Positions 1 to 7,538 are shown, numbered from the stretch's first letter. The stretch is 24,794 nucleotides of DNA from Lentzea aerocolonigenes (GCF_000955955.1 NZ_JYJG01000224.1:1-24794); one strand, 5' to 3'. The notes: a model not told the origin generated them from the sequence alone. Translations and numbers: made by a program.

Positions 1-1
1 C

Positions 2-307
2 TGGTTCATGTGGGACGAGCTGGCGTACGGGGCGATCGGCGCTGTCGTGCTCGTCGACACCCGGCGTCTCGACGGCGGGTTCGGGGCGATCGACTTCTTC
101 GAGCGCCGCGGGATCCCGTTCGTGATCGGGGTGAACTGCTTCGAGGGCAGTCACTCCTACACCGAGGACGAGCTGCGGGCCGCGCTGGACGTCTCGGCGA
201 ACGTGCCGCTGGTGCTGTGCGACGCGCGCGACCGCGAGTCGTGCAAGACGGTGCTGGCCCGCGTGATCGAGCATGCGATGAGCAAGCTCGATCCCGCGAT
301 GGCCTGA
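2..307 (+). CDS. CvnD-like GTP-binding protein of a conservon (C-terminal part, truncated by window edge)
   Basis: The reading frame is open from the first bases and stops at a TGA at 305-307, leaving about 101 residues of the C-terminus. The fragment reads VVLVDTRRLDGG..FFERRGIPFVIGVNCF..YTEDELRAALD..VPLVLCDARDRES. This is the typical ending of the small Ras-like GTPase (CvnD) of actinomycete conservons, where VNCF replaces the usual NKxD guanine-specificity motif and CDARDRES is the G5 region. In conservons the GTPase follows a sensor kinase (cvnA), a roadblock protein (cvnB) and a DUF742 protein (cvnC); those would lie left of the window. The gene converges on the tryptophanase gene with one base between their stop codons. 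Confidence 0.85.
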   Translation, partial: WFMWDELAYGAIGAVVLVDTRRLDGGFGAIDFFERRGIPFVIGVNCFEGSHSYTEDELRAALDVSANVPLVLCDARDRESCKTVLARVIEHAMSKLDPAMA

Positions 308-308
308 G

Positions 309-1667
309 TTATTTGATCTTTTCCAGCCGGCAGCGGAACGGCCGCAACATGGCAGGTGCCTCGGTGAGCCGGTAACCGGGCACCTGCTCCGGGTTCTCGG
401 CGATGCCCGCGAGCGTCTCGGCCACGTACTCCAGGTGGCTGCGCGTGTAGACGCGGCGCGGGATCGCCAGGCGCACCAGCTCGTACGGCGCGGGCGTGAT
501 CAGCTCGCCGTCGTCGGTGATCTCGCCGAGGTAGAGCGAACCCAGTTCGGCGCAACGGATTCCGCCCGCGAGGTACAGCTCCGACGCGAGCGAGTGACCG
601 GGGAACTGGTGCGGCGGGATGTGCGGGAGAAGCCTGCCCGCGTTGAGGTACACCGCGTGCACGCCCGTCGGCTGCACACTGTCCACACCGGCCTTTCGCG
701 CGCATTCGGCCAGATGTGCCGTGGCATCAGCGCGTTCCCTGAGGTACAGCGGGTCGGTGACCTCCAGCATGCCCTGTGCGCACATGTCGAGGTCGCGTCC
801 GCTCAGGCCGCCGTAGGTGCGGAAGCCCTCGGTGGCCATCAGCAGGAGCTCGCACCGCCTGGCCAGTTCCGGGTCGTTGAGGCCGAGCAACCCTCCGATG
901 TGGACGATGCCGTCCTTCTTCAGACTGGCCACACAGCCGTCCGCGAGCCGGAAGGCTTTCTTCACGACGTCGCGCGGGCTGTGGCCGCGGTACTTCTCCT
1001 CCCGTTGTGTGACGAGCCAGGCGTTCTCGGCGAACCTGGCCGCGTCGAGGATGAACGGCACCCCGTGCTTGCGGCACAGCTTGCTCGCCTTCTTGATGTT
1101 CGACATCGCCACCGGCTGCCCGCCGCCGCCGTTGTTGGTGATCGTCATGAGCACCAGGCCGATGTCGTCCGGTCCGGCGAGCGCCGCCTCGAGTGCGACG
1201 AGGTCGATGTTGCCCTTGAACGGCTCGTCGCTGTCGAGGTCCTCGGCCTCCGCGCACGGGATGTCCCGCCAGATCCCGCCGACCAGTTCCACGTTCGCGC
1301 GCGTGGTGTCGAAATGCGTGTTGCTGAGCGAGATCTGGCCGGGCTTCAACAACGCCGTGAACAGGATCCGTTCCGCGGCACGGCCCTGGTGCACCGGGAA
1401 GATGTGGTCGTACCCGGTCAGTTCCGCGGCCACCTCGCGGAAGCGCGCCCACGACCGTGCGCCCGCATAGGTTTCGTCGCCGCGCATGCCCGCGGCCTGT
1501 TGCTCGGCGCTCAGCGCGCCGGTGCCGGAGTCGCTCAGCAGGTCGATCGTGATGTCGTCCGCGGTGAGGTTGAACTGGTTGTAGCCGCCCTCGGCGTACC
1601 GGCGCTCCCGGTACTCGCGGGTGGTGATGGGGATCGGCTCGACGACCTTGATGCGGTACGGCTCCAC
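309..1667 (-). CDS. tnaA: Tryptophanase-like PLP-dependent beta-eliminating lyase
   Basis: The 452-aa product belongs to the tryptophanase/tyrosine phenol-lyase family, which splits an aromatic amino acid into free arene, pyruvate and ammonia. The PLP lysine should be K251 in ASLKKDG (K250-K251 match the paired lysines of the family). D208 and R211 lie in LDAARF, which contacts the cofactor ring, and R403 (IPRR) is the likely carboxylate-binding arginine. Two positions that separate the subfamilies favour tryptophanase: D120 in HFDTT, where phenol-lyases have threonine, and L374 in AELGS, where phenol-lyases have arginine. The GTG start at 1667 has GAAAGG about eight bases upstream and lies 13 bp after the prenyltransferase stop, so the two genes form an operon. 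In that context the substrate is probably a prenylated tryptophan, giving prenylindole. Family is certain; substrate is inferred. Confidence 0.9.
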   Translation of the reverse strand: MEPYRIKVVEPIPITTREYRERRYAEGGYNQFNLTADDITIDLLSDSGTGALSAEQQAAGMRGDETYAGARSWARFREVAAELTGYDHIFPVHQGRAAERILFTALLKPGQISLSNTHFDTTRANVELVGGIWRDIPCAEAEDLDSDEPFKGNIDLVALEAALAGPDDIGLVLMTITNNGGGGQPVAMSNIKKASKLCRKHGVPFILDAARFAENAWLVTQREEKYRGHSPRDVVKKAFRLADGCVASLKKDGIVHIGGLLGLNDPELARRCELLLMATEGFRTYGGLSGRDLDMCAQGMLEVTDPLYLRERADATAHLAECARKAGVDSVQPTGVHAVYLNAGRLLPHIPPHQFPGHSLASELYLAGGIRCAELGSLYLGEITDDGELITPAPYELVRLAIPRRVYTRSHLEYVAETLAGIAENPEQVPGYRLTEAPAMLRPFRCRLEKIK

Positions 1668-1680
1668 GGACTTGCCTTTC

Positions 1681-2781
1681 TCAAAGCGACATTGCTGTTG
1701 TGCGTGCTGGTGTTACGTCGTAGGCCTCGGAGGACAGGTAGACCGTGACTCCGGGACGTGGACGACCTAGTCGCAGCGAGACGTGGGCGATCAGGCCGAC
1801 GCCGTCCGCGAGCGGTCTGCGGACCATGCTCGCGAGCGCCATGACGAACGGCGCGGTGTCGAGCGCGCAGCGGGCCATGATCGCGAGAACGCGCTCACAG
1901 GCCTCCAGGTCGTCCCGCACGTAGTCGCGGACCGGGATGTAGAGCGAGTAGCCGCTCGGGCGGTCCGTGTCACCGGACATGAAGGTGTAGCTGGACATCA
2001 GCGGGCGGCCGGTGAACGGCCCGGTGCCGCCGCAGGCCAGTGCGACGACGTCGGAGAGGAGCTCCTGGTCGATGTCCGGGGTGGCCGCGGCCGCGACGAC
2101 CACGTCCGGGATCTCGGCGGCCTCGTGCGCCACGTAGGTCTTCACCCGCGCTTGTTCCTCGTCCGTCAGGTCGAGTGCGAAGAACGAGAACCGGTCCCGG
2201 CCGGGGCGTCGCAGAGCGTGACGGGTCACCGTGTCGTAGGCCGTGCCCAGACCGAGTCTCGTGAGTGCCTCGCGCACCACGGAGGTCGCGCTCTCACGAC
2301 CGCGCACCTCCGGGTTGAGGTAGACCTTGATCGTGGGAGCCACGTCCGGCTGGACGATCAGCGAGTACCAGAACGCGAACGCCCCCTGCGGGTCCTCCGG
2401 GAGGAACAGGTCGCGCACCACGTCGAGCCGCCGCACGTCGAGCTGGTGCCGGACGGCCAGCTGCTCGAGCACGCCGAGCGCCGCGCCGACGTTGGCCCGC
2501 AGGTCCGGCTGCTCCTGCTCGGCGAGCGACTCGACGATCATGCGGACCGAGGGTGGTTCGTGCTTGGCCAGGGCCACCGAGAATTCGACCGGGGTGTGGT
2601 CGTCGGCGACGTGGGAGGGCCAATGCGGAACTGCCGAGAGCGGCCGCTCGCTGCCGGGCCCCAGCGCCTCAGCCAGCAGTTTCATCGCTCTTTCCGCCGA
2701 ATCCGCTAATCCGACGGCACGCAGCAGTATCTGCAGTTGGGCAACTGCGAAATCGCGTATCGAGACGGCAGGCACGCTCAA
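1681..2781 (-). CDS. DMATS-type aromatic (indole/tryptophan) prenyltransferase
   Basis: The 366-aa protein (from a TTG start) has the soluble ABBA/DMATS prenyltransferase pattern. E66 in TPVEFSVA is the glutamate expected to hydrogen-bond the indole NH, and R80 sits in SVRMIVE. The diphosphate/tyrosine-shield residues recur as K152-V-Y154 (IKVYLNPE), K214-T-Y216, Y278-S-L-Y281 and Y348 (TVYLS). There is no DDxxD motif. Such enzymes attach a dimethylallyl group to L-tryptophan; actinomycete members (IptA-type 6-DMATS and 5-DMATS) are encoded beside a tryptophanase, exactly as here. The TTG at 2781 is chosen because AGGAG lies nine bases upstream and the product length fits; the frame stays open to a GTG at 2937, but that 52-residue extension does not look like the family. 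Regiospecificity cannot be read from sequence. Confidence 0.88.
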   Translation of the reverse strand: MSVPAVSIRDFAVAQLQILLRAVGLADSAERAMKLLAEALGPGSERPLSAVPHWPSHVADDHTPVEFSVALAKHEPPSVRMIVESLAEQEQPDLRANVGAALGVLEQLAVRHQLDVRRLDVVRDLFLPEDPQGAFAFWYSLIVQPDVAPTIKVYLNPEVRGRESATSVVREALTRLGLGTAYDTVTRHALRRPGRDRFSFFALDLTDEEQARVKTYVAHEAAEIPDVVVAAAATPDIDQELLSDVVALACGGTGPFTGRPLMSSYTFMSGDTDRPSGYSLYIPVRDYVRDDLEACERVLAIMARCALDTAPFVMALASMVRRPLADGVGLIAHVSLRLGRPRPGVTVYLSSEAYDVTPARTTAMSL

Positions 2782-3355
2782 GACGGGGGTCTCCTGATCG
2801 GCCGGGGAATCAGGGCGGGGTGCAATCCGATCGGGGTGGAATCGCGAGGTGAATTCTCTCAACCGCCCACATGCCCTGGTCAAGAGCCAGAGGGGTTGCG
2901 TGCGGCACTCTGTGCTGTGATGAGAATTGCACTGCACGGCCTATTGACGAAGTGCGCATTCCCTGATGACCCGGCCATTCCGGGAGTGTGAATGGCGGCA
3001 TGCGGCGGCGAATTGCATTGACCGCTGTACATGTGCTATACGGGATCGCTTGGATTCGAATGAATGGCGCCTGCGTCACTAATCGTTTCGTCCTAACGCA
3101 CTCGAATTCGATCAGTTGTACGGCATGTTTCCCGGTCGCGGGCCTGTGCGCGACCATCTTTTGGGGACGAACGAGACGGTTCTGGGATGCATTGCAAATA
3201 GATGAGAAAAGCTCGCTGACGCTCGGTCCCGACCGGCCGCAGGATCTCGAGGACGGTTTCGTCGAGGGCTTCTCCGACTCCGGTGTCGCGTTCGGCCGTC
3301 GTGGCTGGGACGCGGCGGTCCACCGCCGCGTCTGACTGGGCGAACGTGCTGCCCC

Positions 3356-3375
3356 GCCTGGGTTTTAGCCCAGGC
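3356..3375. other. Perfect stem-loop upstream of the ABC-F operon
   Basis: GCCTGGG and CCCAGGC form a perfect 7-bp stem around a six-base loop (TTTTAG). No T-run follows. It lies just before a possible promoter and could be a terminator remnant or an operator; the sequence does not decide. Confidence 0.4.
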
Positions 3376-3413
3376 CGGGCGGTTCCCGGTGGTGTGACGG
3401 GCCCTTCGGCTTG

Positions 3414-3443
3414 TTGACGGTTCGCCGCCGGCCGTGGCACCAT
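3414..3443 (+). promoter_or_regulatory. Possible sigma70-type promoter for the ABC-F operon
   Basis: TTGACG at 3414-3419 is followed after 18 bp by CACCAT at 3438-3443, which keeps the conserved A2 and T6 of a -10 box. It would leave an untranslated leader of about 110 nt before the chosen start codon. Antibiotic-resistance ABC-F genes often have such leaders with attenuation, but no leader peptide is evident. Confidence 0.3.
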
Positions 3444-3561
3444 CCTCCTCGTGATCTACTGACACCCTCACCGGCACGCGACTGCGGCCCGCGCTCGGTT
3501 CGAGCGCTGAGTGCCCGGCGTGTTCTCCGTTTCCGATCTTCCTTCGGCGGGTGGGTGCCTG

Positions 3562-5139
3562 TTGTCGAACATTCCTTTTCTGCATGCCCGAAATCTGGTG
3601 AAGTCCTACGGCTCACGCCGTGTGCTGGACGGGGTTTCCCTGGCTGGATCGCCTGGTCAGCGCATCGGGCTGGTGGGTGAGAACGGTGCCGGCAAGTCGA
3701 CGTTGCTGCGGATGCTCGCAGGCGTCGAGGAGCCGGACGACGGTGTCGTGGCGAGGCCCGCGGACTGCGGTTTCCTTTGGCAGGAACTGCCTTTCCCGGC
3801 TGATGCGTGTGTTCAGGACGTGCTGGACGACGCGCTGGCCGAGATCCGCGCGGTCTCCGCGCGGCTCGACTCGCTGGCGTCCACTTTGGAGGATCCGGCT
3901 GCTCTCGCCGAGTACGGGGAGCTGCTGGAGTGGGCGCAGGACCACGACCTGTGGGACGCGGACCGCCGGGCGAAGCTCGTGCTGGCCGGCCTTGGTCTGT
4001 CCGATGTGGACTCGTCACGCCGGTTGGACACGTTCTCCGGCGGGCAGCGGTCGCGGATCGGGTTGGCGGCACTGCTGATCCGGCAGCCGCGGGCGATGCT
4101 GCTCGACGAGCCGACGAACCACCTCGACGACGAGGCGGTGTCGTTCCTGGAGAGGCGGCTCAGCGGGTTGCCCGGCACCGTGGTCGTGGCGTCGCACGAT
4201 CGCGTGTTCCTGGACGAGGTGTGCACCGACATCGTGGACCTCGACCCGGCACGTGGTGGCGTGACGCGGTACGGCGGCACCTACTCGGACTACCTCGAGG
4301 CGAAACGGCTTGAGCTCGTCCGGTGGGAGCAGCAGTACGCGCAGGAGCAGGACGAGCTGCAGACGTTGCGCGTCTCCGTCGAGGTGACGGCGCACCAGGT
4401 CAACCACCAGCGCACCATCAAGGACAACAACAAGGTCGGCTACGACCGGCACGGCGGCCGGGTGCAGAAGCAGATCTCGCGGCGGGTGCGCAACGCGCAG
4501 CAGCGGCTGGACGAGCTGACCCGCAACCAGGTTCGCCGCCCTCCGGCACCGTTGCGGTTCAACGGGGCGATGACCGGTGCGAGCGCGGAAAAGCTCGCGT
4601 TGTCGTTGCGGGACGTGCGGCTCGGCGGGCGACTCCACATCGGGCAGCTCGACGTGCAGACGTCCTCGCGGCTGATGATCACCGGTCCGAACGGGGCGGG
4701 GAAGTCGACTCTGCTGCGCATCCTGGCCGGTTCGCTCACGCCGGACGCAGGTGACGTGCACCGGGCGCGTGGCGTGCGGGTCGGGTTGCTGGAGCAGGAC
4801 GTGGTCTTCCCGGACCTGTCCCGCTCGGCTCGGCAGCTGTACTCGGAGATGGCCTCCTCGGTTCCCTTGGCACAGCTGGGGTTGCTGGCTTCTCGCGACC
4901 TCGACCGGCCGGTGGGGGAGCTGTCGATCGGGCAGCGTCGCCGGGTGGCGCTGGCGTTGCTGATCGCCGCACCGCCGGACGTGCTGCTGCTCGACGAGCC
5001 GACGAACCACTTGTCGCTGAGCCTCGCCGCGGAGCTCGAGGACGCGCTGAAGGCGGCACCCGGTGCCGTGGTCATCGCGTCGCACGACCGCTGGCTGCGG
5101 CGCAACTGGGAGGGCCCGACGCTCGCCCTCGCCGCCTGA
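3562..5139 (+). CDS. ABC-F family ATPase, first of a tandem pair (probable ribosome protection)
   Basis: The protein (525 aa from TTG 3562) has two ABC domains and no membrane segments. Domain 1 has Walker A GENGAGKST (39-47), signature FSGGQ and Walker B AMLLDEPTNHLD. Domain 2 has GPNGAGKST (375-383), SIGQRR and VLLLDEPTNHLS. Between them is a charged linker of about 90 residues (EAKRLELVRWEQ to RRPPAPLRFN) containing the IKDNNKVG segment, corresponding to the P-site tRNA interaction motif. ABC-F proteins act on the ribosome; some dislodge antibiotics, others tune translation. No C-terminal extension is present. TTG 3562 puts the first beta strand (FLHARNLVKSYG) at the N-terminus; GTG 3511 would add 17 unlikely residues. 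The next ABC-F gene starts 28 bp downstream. Confidence 0.88.
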   Translation: MSNIPFLHARNLVKSYGSRRVLDGVSLAGSPGQRIGLVGENGAGKSTLLRMLAGVEEPDDGVVARPADCGFLWQELPFPADACVQDVLDDALAEIRAVSARLDSLASTLEDPAALAEYGELLEWAQDHDLWDADRRAKLVLAGLGLSDVDSSRRLDTFSGGQRSRIGLAALLIRQPRAMLLDEPTNHLDDEAVSFLERRLSGLPGTVVVASHDRVFLDEVCTDIVDLDPARGGVTRYGGTYSDYLEAKRLELVRWEQQYAQEQDELQTLRVSVEVTAHQVNHQRTIKDNNKVGYDRHGGRVQKQISRRVRNAQQRLDELTRNQVRRPPAPLRFNGAMTGASAEKLALSLRDVRLGGRLHIGQLDVQTSSRLMITGPNGAGKSTLLRILAGSLTPDAGDVHRARGVRVGLLEQDVVFPDLSRSARQLYSEMASSVPLAQLGLLASRDLDRPVGELSIGQRRRVALALLIAAPPDVLLLDEPTNHLSLSLAAELEDALKAAPGAVVIASHDRWLRRNWEGPTLALAA

Positions 5140-5167
5140 AACCTCTGACATCTGAAAGGGGGCTTCC

Positions 5168-6784
5168 ATGTCAGGTCAGCTCACTCTTCGGTCGGTCAGC
5201 AAGACCTTTGCCCACCGCCGCGTGCTCGACACCGTCTCGCTGACGGTCCGGCCGGGCGAAAAACTGGGCGTAGTAGGGGAGAACGGGTCCGGTAAGTCGA
5301 CTCTGCTGCGGTTGATCGCCGGGCAGGAGACGCCGGACGACGGCTCGGTCACCGTCGTCGCCGATGGCGGGGCCGGGCATCTCGGGCAGGTGCTCGGGTT
5401 GCCGGACTCCGCTTCGGCCGGCGACGCCATCGACGCCGCCCTGGTCGAGATTCGCCTGCTGGAGCGGCAGATCGCGGCTGCGGCGGCTGGACTCGGTGAC
5501 GCCACTCCGGCGGAGTTGGCCCAGTACGGCTCCCTGCTGACCGCGTTCGAACTGAGGGACGGCTACTGCGCGGATGCTCGCGTTCAGGCTGCCATGTCCG
5601 CGCTGGGCATCGGGGACATCGGCCTGGACCGTTCGCTCGGCACGTTGTCCGGTGGGCAGCGGGCCCGGCTGGCGTTGGCCGGGGTGCTGTCGGCCGAGCC
5701 TGAACTGTTGCTGCTGGACGAACCCACCAACCACCTCGACCAGCAGGCGTTGAGCTGGCTGGAGGACCGGTTGCGGGCGCATCGGGGAACGCTGGTGGTG
5801 GTGACGCACGACCGGCTGCTGCTGGAGTCCGTGGCCACCGCGATCGTCGAGGTCGATGGTGATCGGCGGTCTCTTTCGCGCTACGGCAACGGTTATGCGG
5901 GCTATCTCGCGGAGAAGCGGGCGGCCAGGCAGCGCTGGGAGCAGGCGTATGCGGAGTGGGTTTCCGGCATCGCGCACTGGACGGAGTGGCGCGGGACGAC
6001 TGCTCACGACGTGGCGCCCGGGCGGGCGATCAAGGACCACAACAAGTGCAAGTACAACGGGGACGGGCGCCGTGTGCAGGCGTCGATCTCGACCCGTGTG
6101 CGCAGTGCTTCGGAGAGACTGGAGCGGCTGCGGGCCGACCCGGTGCCCAGGCCTCCGGATCCGCTGCGTCTGAACGCTCCACTCGGTGCCGCTGTGCGCG
6201 AGGGAGCGGTCCTCGAGCTCAGGGAGGCCGTCGTCGGTCAACGACTGCGGGTGGACTCGCTCGTTGTCGAAGTGGGGCAACGGTTGCTCGTCACCGGGCC
6301 GAACGGCGCCGGCAAGTCGACGTTGCTCGACGTGCTGGCGGGTGTGCTGGTTCCGGACCGCGGCACCCTCGCCCAGCACGGCGCGGCCGGGTACCTGTCG
6401 CAGGAGACCGCGGTGCGGCACCCCCGCCAGACGGTGCTGGCCGCGTTCGCCGCCGGCCTGCCGGGAAGTCCCGAGGACCACGCGGAGCGGCTGGCGTCGC
6501 TCGGACTGTTGCGGGAGAACGACTTCGCCACACCGGTCGGCGCGTTGTCGATCGGGCAACGGCGCAGGCTCGCGCTCGCCCGGCTGCTGCGGCAGGAGTG
6601 GGACGTGCTGCTGCTGGACGAGCCGGCGAACCACCTGTCGCCCGCTCTGGTGGAGGAGCTGGAGGCCGCGCTCGCCGGCTACCGCGGTGCCGTGGTCGTG
6701 GTGTCGCACGACCGGTCGCTGCGGGAGCGGTGGCAGGGCGGCGAGCTGGAACTGGCTCAGGGCCGGGTGCTCGTGCCCGCCTGA
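5168..6784 (+). CDS. ABC-F family ATPase, second of a tandem pair
   Basis: The 538-aa twin-ATPase protein is clearly paralogous to its upstream neighbour. Domain 1 carries GENGSGKST, LSGGQRAR and LLLLDEPTNHLD; domain 2 carries GPNGAGKST, LSIGQRRR and VLLLDEPANHLS, with an alanine replacing the usual threonine in the second Walker B loop. The linker again has the IKDHNKCKYNGDGRRVQ segment, so both copies keep the same ribosome-contacting hairpin. There is no transmembrane region. The ATG at 5168 is preceded by AAAGGGGG. Two diverged full-length copies in one operon suggest either different antibiotics or different ribosome states. The role in resistance is inferred from family and from the biosynthetic neighbourhood; a housekeeping translation factor is less likely. 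Confidence 0.88.
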   Translation: MSGQLTLRSVSKTFAHRRVLDTVSLTVRPGEKLGVVGENGSGKSTLLRLIAGQETPDDGSVTVVADGGAGHLGQVLGLPDSASAGDAIDAALVEIRLLERQIAAAAAGLGDATPAELAQYGSLLTAFELRDGYCADARVQAAMSALGIGDIGLDRSLGTLSGGQRARLALAGVLSAEPELLLLDEPTNHLDQQALSWLEDRLRAHRGTLVVVTHDRLLLESVATAIVEVDGDRRSLSRYGNGYAGYLAEKRAARQRWEQAYAEWVSGIAHWTEWRGTTAHDVAPGRAIKDHNKCKYNGDGRRVQASISTRVRSASERLERLRADPVPRPPDPLRLNAPLGAAVREGAVLELREAVVGQRLRVDSLVVEVGQRLLVTGPNGAGKSTLLDVLAGVLVPDRGTLAQHGAAGYLSQETAVRHPRQTVLAAFAAGLPGSPEDHAERLASLGLLRENDFATPVGALSIGQRRRLALARLLRQEWDVLLLDEPANHLSPALVEELEAALAGYRGAVVVVSHDRSLRERWQGGELELAQGRVLVPA

Positions 6785-6801
6785 CGATATCGTGCCGATC
6801 C

Positions 6802-6827
6802 GCGGGTAGAGCCCGCTGAACATTTTT
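6802..6827 (+). terminator. Intrinsic terminator or attenuator between ABC-F2 and the cupin gene
   Basis: GCGGG (6802-6806) and CCCGC (6812-6816) make a short perfect stem with loop TAGAG, followed by TGAACA and a TTTTT run at 6823-6827. It lies 18 bp after the ABC-F2 stop and 11 bp before the cupin start, so it may reduce read-through into the peptide cassette. Confidence 0.4.
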
Positions 6828-6837
6828 GGGGGATGAA

Positions 6838-7212
6838 ATGCAACTCGTGACTGAGACCGAAGAGCGCACGACCAGGACGCCGGCCGGTCTGATGGCCGGT
6901 CTCGCCGCGCCCAGCCAGGGCAGCAAGCAGATCAGCACGTGGCGCGTCGAGATGGCCGAGGACGTGGACTCTCCGCTGCACCTGATCGACGCCGACCAGA
7001 TCTGGATGCCGATCTCGGGCACCTGGGAGTTCACGGTCGGAGACGAGACCGTGCGGGCCACCACGGGCCAAACCGTTGTCCTGGAGGCGAACGAGCCCCG
7101 GCGGTTCCGCGCTGTCGGCGGTCCGGCGCAGGCGCTCGTGGCGATGCCGGCGAGCGGCCAGGCCGGTGCTCCCGGCAGCGACGCCCGGCAGGGCCTGCCC
7201 TGGGCGCAGTAG
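6838..7212 (+). CDS. Small cupin-fold protein lacking most metal ligands
   Basis: The 124-aa product is a single-domain cupin: IDADQIWMPISGTWEFTVGDETVRATTGQTVVLEANEPRRFRAV has the G(X)5HXH-like first motif region and the PG-like turn of motif 2. Of the usual ligands (HxHx4E...H) only H48 is visible; the other positions are Asp, Gln and Arg. It is therefore more likely a binding or scaffold protein, or an isomerase-like protein without metal, than an oxygenase. The ATG at 6838 has GGGGGA just upstream. It sits between the ABC-F pair and the Cys-rich peptide gene, 130 bp before the latter, so it may belong to either unit. Cupins have been found near other secondary-metabolite operons, but no role can be assigned. 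Confidence 0.75.
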   Translation: MQLVTETEERTTRTPAGLMAGLAAPSQGSKQISTWRVEMAEDVDSPLHLIDADQIWMPISGTWEFTVGDETVRATTGQTVVLEANEPRRFRAVGGPAQALVAMPASGQAGAPGSDARQGLPWAQ

Positions 7213-7342
7213 GTGAACGTGATCGGCCGGATGGGGTAGTTCGAGTCCGAGGGCGTCCGAGAGCGTCCGACTCCTCTTCCGCTCCCCGGGGTCGGCAGGA
7301 CAGCGTGGGTGCGTTCTGTTGATCAACTGGGAGGAGCGGACC

Positions 7343-7504
7343 GTGAAGCGATTCGCACAGCTGGCCGGGGAGAAGCTCGTCGGACTGGTGTTGCCGAAGA
7401 TCGATGCCGGTGCCTGCGTGCCCGAGCACGGGCAGTGTTGCAAGAAGGGGTACCGCTTCAACTGCAACGGCATCTGCTCGTCCGTCAGCAGCAGCTGTCG
7501 CTGA
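7343..7504 (+). CDS. Cys-rich precursor peptide (putative three-disulfide secreted peptide)
   Basis: A 53-aa peptide begins at GTG 7343 behind a near-perfect ribosome site (GGGAGGAG, six-base spacing); the in-frame TTG at 7319 lacks one. Residues 1-24 form a leader with an N-terminal KR, a short hydrophobic stretch (LVGLVLP) and the ending DAGA. Residues 25-53 hold all six cysteines, spaced C-x6-CC-x7-C-x3-C-x6-C, with net positive charge (two Lys, two Arg, one Glu). AGA before the first Cys fits the small-x-small rule of signal peptidase cleavage, and an S26 peptidase is encoded three genes downstream. The next genes encode a MauE-thioredoxin fusion and an ABC exporter. I do not recognise the peptide family. 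A bacteriocin or defensin-like toxin or a signalling peptide is plausible; the activity is inference. Confidence 0.8.
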   Translation: MKRFAQLAGEKLVGLVLPKIDAGACVPEHGQCCKKGYRFNCNGICSSVSSSCR

Positions 7505-7510
7505 GCCGGG

Positions 7511-7538
7511 GCGCCGGCGGGGGTCTCCTCGCCGGCGC
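7511..7538 (+). terminator. Strong hairpin between the peptide gene and the processing genes
   Basis: GCGCCGGCG (7511-7519) and CGCCGGCGC (7530-7538) form a perfect 9-bp GC stem with a ten-base loop, starting seven bases after the peptide stop codon. No T-run follows. Position and strength suit a partial terminator or 3' stabiliser that keeps peptide mRNA more abundant than mRNA for the downstream machinery. Confidence 0.6.

Larger units (their letters stand above)
2782..3510. other. AT-richer intergenic region upstream of prenyltransferase and ABC-F genes
   Basis: About 730 bp without a convincing gene between divergent operons. The part from roughly 2870 to 3210 is visibly richer in A/T than its neighbours. 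On the minus strand TTGACC (2878-2883) and GAGAAT (2853-2858), 19 bp apart, could form a weak promoter for the prenyltransferase. From about 3200 to 3340 both strands show coding-like G/C periodicity (for example minus-strand residues AVDRRVPATTAERDTGV), but I recognise no family; it may be a decayed gene. Confidence 0.5.

Noticed and set aside
309..1667. Tyrosine phenol-lyase instead of tryptophanase
   Set aside because: The Thr and Arg that mark phenol-lyases are replaced by Asp and Leu.
435..1748. 437-aa plus-strand frame opposite the tryptophanase gene
   Set aside because: It is the antisense shadow of a gene with complete family motifs; the translation is Arg/Val-rich without any recognisable domain.
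2782..2937. N-terminal extension of the prenyltransferase to GTG 2937
   Set aside because: The TTG at 2781 has a good ribosome site and gives the expected family length; the extra 52 residues are Arg/Pro/Ser-rich and unlike DMATS enzymes.
2988..3335. 115-aa plus-strand frame in the AT-richer gap
   Set aside because: No domain, mixed composition and no ribosome site; kept only as a possible decayed region.
7415..7501. Classical knottin or conotoxin framework for the peptide
   Set aside because: The adjacent Cys pair is at positions 2-3, not 3-4 as in the inhibitor cystine knot, so only a generic three-disulfide fold is claimed.
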